From assembly GCA_028023455.1 (NCBI GenBank), contig JAQFVV010000042.1, forward strand, positions 6,345,922-6,409,921: a stretch of 64,000 nucleotides of DNA, given 5' to 3'. This document shows, piece by piece, positions 60,163 through 64,000 of the stretch. The notes beneath the pieces are model-generated. The model worked only from the letters and a program-made list of their open reading frames with translations, did no database searches and had not been told where the DNA came from. Origin of the DNA: Epiperipatus broadwayi. Taxonomy: Eukaryota; Onychophora; Udeonychophora; Euonychophora; Peripatidae. The position numbers and the translations under genes are program-made. Every line of letters starts with the position of its first letter. Position 1 is the first letter of the stretch.

Positions 60163-63100
60163 TACTTATAAATCCATTTAGCCTTGAGCATTATTACAAT
60201 TATATTTATTTTTATTAAAACTTTTGATACATTTTCAGATTTAGCCTTTTTACTTTATCAGCTTGTTTTATCAATCATAAAGTCACAAATATTAACTCTT
60301 CCAATGTTACTTTCAACTAGTTAATAGGATTGTATCACAGACTGTGTTGCCAAACATATTCTTGCCTGTTCTGTAATCACTACAGCTAATTTAGGCCAAC
60401 AAATTTATTCATGTAAAATCTAGTAAACATTAAATATAAATGATCTATAATTGAAACTGTTATTTTTTTTTTTTTTAAAAAAAAAAAGCTGCTTTTGCAT
60501 TGCAACAAAGGTGATTGTGTGAAGACAGTTTTTTATGATCTTTACAAAAATAAATTTTTGTTTTAATTTAACTATAAGAAATTGTGTTTATGAATTTTTA
60601 TATTCACCTTCAATATTATAAAGAAATACTGCATGCTACACAGCCTTTTTTTTTCTTGTGATAAAACTGACTGACTAACTAATTAATCTTTTTTTAATTT
60701 TTGTCACTTTCTTTTGATCTTATGAAATAATTTTGATGAAGCAATTTGTAATAGAAACAATAAATATTCTGATGTTAGCACTGGCAGTTATTACATCATG
60801 AAGCAGTGTCTGTCTTTTAGCAGCTTGAATGTTAAGATTTGCACTAATGATTTGTCATAGATGAAATAGTTGAAGTTCAAGTAAAAAAAAAAAAAATACC
60901 AATGTGTAAAAGTATTGCAATCATTTTCCCAATGAGCTCTGAGTTTTTATCATAGAATGTTATCATAATGAATAATTTTAATCTCCAAAATACAGTTCCA
61001 TTCAAACACAAGTGAAAACACAATATACACTATTTTAATTATATGTTATGAGGGAGGTTAAAAAATGCAAAATTAAAAACTTTAAAATTTGTATATTTAA
61101 TAAATTATTGAAAGCATATATATTTTAACTTTATTCTTTTTCAAAATTTGGATGTGATACAGTATTTTACATAATAAAATGTTTTTGAAGAATAATGCTA
61201 AAAGATTTACAAATTTAAGAAAATTCATAAAGAATCTTTCCTAAGTATAAAATGAAAGTTATCGATTTACTAATGTCAGAAAAAAAGAACTATAAAATAT
61301 TATAATGCATCAGAAAGCTTAATAAGTGAAGAATTTAATCAAGAATTCTGAAATGAATAGGAGTGGCTGTATAGATTCTGAAGTCAATATAAACTTAAAA
61401 ACATCAAAACAATTGGACATTGTCTGCTGATAATGGAAATTGTTATGACATTTCCATAGGAAAAAAATTTCAGAATATATTTATTTGCGATGAAAGACAT
61501 TTGGCTATTCATTTTATTTTTTAAAAATAGACAGTACAGTAAGTTTTTTATTATTTTTTAAATGAATATAAACAGATAAACACATACAGTATACATATAA
61601 ATGTGCTCCCTCAATTTATTATTAATAACTACATTTTTTTAAATTTTGCATATACTATAATCTTAATTTATATATATAAAGTGTGTGTTAAATATATACG
61701 TGCATGTTAAAAAGTACTGCACACTTGCAGTTTAGTAAACAATATATTGTAATCAAAACTTAACAAAATGTGAACTATTATATGTGGCATACCCTGTACT
61801 TGAGAAGAGACTGAAACAAAATAGTGATATCATGGTTTCACTGTATTCAATTTTGGATATTTTTCATTTATTTAATAAAAAATATGATGTATCTTTTTTG
61901 TACATACATATCACATTATTTATATATTAGGATATTATTATATATGTGTGTGTGTGTAGTAGGCTCTGTGGAAAAAAAGGTTATTGCAAAATTTATGATT
62001 TAGATTAGATTTTTTAATTTATTATCTTTTAGATTTTAATAATATAAAAGTTGCAAATATTAAAAATAAAGATAGTTAAGTTTATAAAATTAGATCACTT
62101 ATAATCCACTGTAAATAACTCTATATCAAATATATCATACCATTTACAATTTTCTTAAATACTTTATCAATACTATTTTTTATATCAAAACTTTATTCTA
62201 ACAGTTTCAACTGTTACATAGTGAGTACAATAAAATAACGATTCACAATAATGGCCAACCCAGACTAATTTTTTTTTATTTATTATCTTGTTTATATTTA
62301 ATAATAAAAGCCAAATTAGAAGATCACTGCAATATAACATTTAAAGTTGCATATCAAATGCAAAAAGATAGCAAGAGGATTTCTTGAAACCAGTATAGCA
62401 AGAGTTCAAATAGTGTGTTTGTATAGATAACTATAGAAAATGTCCCTTATGGAATTATGCACAGATAGCTTAGTAAATATGTTCCAAGAAAAAAATAGTA
62501 TTGGTATTCACATCCTCAGCCAAATGATTATGTGATCTAATGGGAAGTACAATCTATAGATCTAGCTAATCTCTGCCATCACAACATACATCAAAACTAT
62601 ATAACCTTATTTAATCCAAGGGCTGCATTGAAAATATTACAGATGAATTATAACTAAACGGAATTGTGCACATTTGTTGAGAATACTCAAAACATGTGTA
62701 TTGGATCAAAGAGTGCAAGGTCACTTCTTTGACACATATTTAAAAATACATGGCTATACAATGATGTAAAAACATCAGATAATATCAACACCAAAATTAT
62801 CAATTCATAGTAGAATTAAAATATCTAATAAGCATTCAAATCAAAGTGTTATTTTGTTTTTTCACTCTAAAAAATCAAACCTTTAGGCAGGTTGCACAAA
62901 TCCTCATCATGAACTATATTTTGGACAATGCTGACATACATTGTTTGCCTATAAAAAAATGACATGAAGTATATTTGGCGATGTGGATTAATCACATTCT
63001 GCAAATCATTCCATTTTCATTTGTAACTAACATCATCTTGCTCAACTTCATCATATATAAATTCTTGAATGTTGATCTATGATGATACTTTTACTCTGAT

Positions 63101-63370
63101 TCAATGGCCAGAAAAGGATGAATATTGGATAGTTCTAATAGCTAAGTTACACCTGCATGTTTTTATCTTTATTTTTGCTGCATGATTACAATAACATTTC
63201 ATTTATTTCTGCTCTACAATTTTGTAGTAATTACATGAGTTTATAAATTAAGTGGATTCTATCAAAAAGAGGATATTCATCTCCACATATTCTCATTTAT
63301 GAAAGTTTTCTTTTCATAATATTTGATTAAAAATAATTGGTAAATATTAACAATTTTTGGTACTTATATA

Positions 63371-63900
63371 TTAGAACTGCAATGTAGGAAAGATGGTATG
63401 CCTTTTCACATTCGTGATGTCTAACCTTGCGATCCCGTCAAATAAACTACGATCTCATCCGATAACATGATAAATTTACACTTTCATTTATTGTCCAGAT
63501 ATCATTTGGATGCGTTTTTTACTTCAGTGCTGATTTATTTTTTCCAAATTTCTGATTAATTTTATATATCCAAGCTCACAAATTAACATCCATAGAATTG
63601 GGGAAAACAAAGCTTGGTTTAGCAGAGAAAAACGTAAAATTGGAGGCCCTAATAAAATCGTTGAAATTGACCTGGGCCTTTTGCACAAAAAGCAAAAAAA
63701 AACAAGCCGGATGAATTCTTCTGGAACAATGGATTGTGCAGAAAGACTGGCAAGTGTTTCACCATGAGAATTCAAGATACATCAGCAGCAACTCTAATGG
63801 AAACCATCAAACAAAAAAATGGAAGAGAAATCAATTCATTTGGACTATTGGAAAGCCTATAAAACTGCTGAATTACAAGCTACCAATTACAGACTATTTT
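63371..63900 (+). pseudogene. Merlin (IS1016/ISXO2-like) transposase remnant with DDE-core text
   Basis: LQCRKDGMPFHIRDV (63377-63421) resembles the end of the N-terminal zinc-ribbon. About 210 bp later RKIGGPNKIVEID (63633-63671) is the strongest match: IGGP.K+VEID(E) carries the first catalytic aspartate of this transposase family. After a frameshift comes GLCRKTGKCFTMRIQD and SAATLMETIKQ (63731-63810; family form GG(I/V).R.TG+.F...V.DRSA.TL...I). After another, HLDYWKAYKTAEL (63837-63875; family form SDCW.AY) has lost the second aspartate, which is leucine-shifted. Frames alternate twice and a stop splits the ribbon from the core, so it is inactive. Ends and target duplication were not found. 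The overlapping frames at 63524-63775 (-) and 63736-63957 (+) are shadows. Confidence 0.85.
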
Positions 63901-63977
63901 AATTGTGAATCAGGTGTTAAGTCTTCTTTTTTAAAAAAAATTTTTTTTTTACTTTAGCCTCCATATTGATTATTAAA

Positions 63978-64000
63978 TGATGATGATGATGATGATAATA
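63978..64000. repeat. GAT/TGA trinucleotide microsatellite
   Basis: Six or more consecutive TGA/GAT triplets run to near the window end. Confidence 0.9.

Larger units (their letters stand above)
59050..64000 (-). other. Upstream epsin intron or region (open at window edge)
   Basis: A minus-strand splice acceptor at 59050 shows that coding sequence continues upstream, but no ENTH-domain exon is recognisable here. Contents: a 142-bp palindromic MITE (60021-60162), a Merlin transposase remnant (63371-63900), a TG-rich microsatellite near 61941-61955 and a GAT repeat at 63978-64000. The rest is AT-rich and featureless. Confidence 0.7.

Noticed and set aside
63524-63957. Two open frames (83 codons -, 73 codons +) at the window end
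   Set aside because: They overlap the Merlin remnant in the wrong strand or frame; the informative reading alternates between two other + frames.
16993-64000. Many short frames of 60-80 codons rich in F, I, L, K, N and Y
   Set aside because: Expected by chance in AT-rich DNA; no start context, motif or splice pattern supports them.

Overview
The window is strongly AT-rich animal nuclear DNA with spliced genes, introns of several to 14 kb, and many decayed transposable elements. There is no operon structure, and no ribosomal RNA, tRNA or CRISPR array that I can see. An invertebrate is most likely, and an arthropod is my best guess from the mix of an AT-rich genome, Merlin, pogo/Tigger-like and hAT DNA transposons and RTE-like LINEs. 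The sequence alone does not fix the phylum.

Two conserved genes are present, both incomplete at their 5' ends and arranged tail to tail. On the + strand, four exons (4239-4316, 4390-4519, 4606-4697, 16734-16992) encode the last 185 residues of BTAF1/Mot1, the Snf2-type ATPase that removes TATA-binding protein from DNA. On the - strand, five exons (59049-58841, 50958-50703, 42301-42077, 28182-28009, 20490-20297) encode the last 351 residues of an epsin (liquid facets/EPN family): two ubiquitin-interacting motifs, a DPW-rich region, a clathrin-box-like stretch and three NPF motifs ending at the stop codon. All splice phases agree across both genes. The ENTH domain exons of epsin are not recognisable in the 4.95 kb between its first visible exon and the window edge.

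Layout. 1-4238: BTAF1 intron holding an unidentified patch of higher GC. 4239-4697: three BTAF1 exons. 4698-16733: a 12-kb last intron holding a minus-strand RTE-like LINE split by a Tigger-like element, a Merlin transposase fragment, a 2.2-kb element with 47-bp perfect inverted ends and an 8-bp target duplication, and a hairpin element. 16734-20490: the facing 3' ends of the two genes. 20491-58840: epsin introns with two more LINE reverse-transcriptase remnants, a 3.65-kb Merlin-like element with 8-bp target duplications, two hAT elements (one containing an inserted LINE tail) and a second Tigger-like copy. 59050-64000: upstream epsin intron with a 142-bp palindromic MITE and a Merlin transposase core.

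I found no clearly novel biological system. The observations most worth checking are the three Merlin footprints, the 2.2-kb and 3.65-kb inverted-repeat elements, the two nested insertions, and an unidentified interrupted reading frame at 3055-3531. Nearly all short open frames here look like chance frames in AT-rich DNA.
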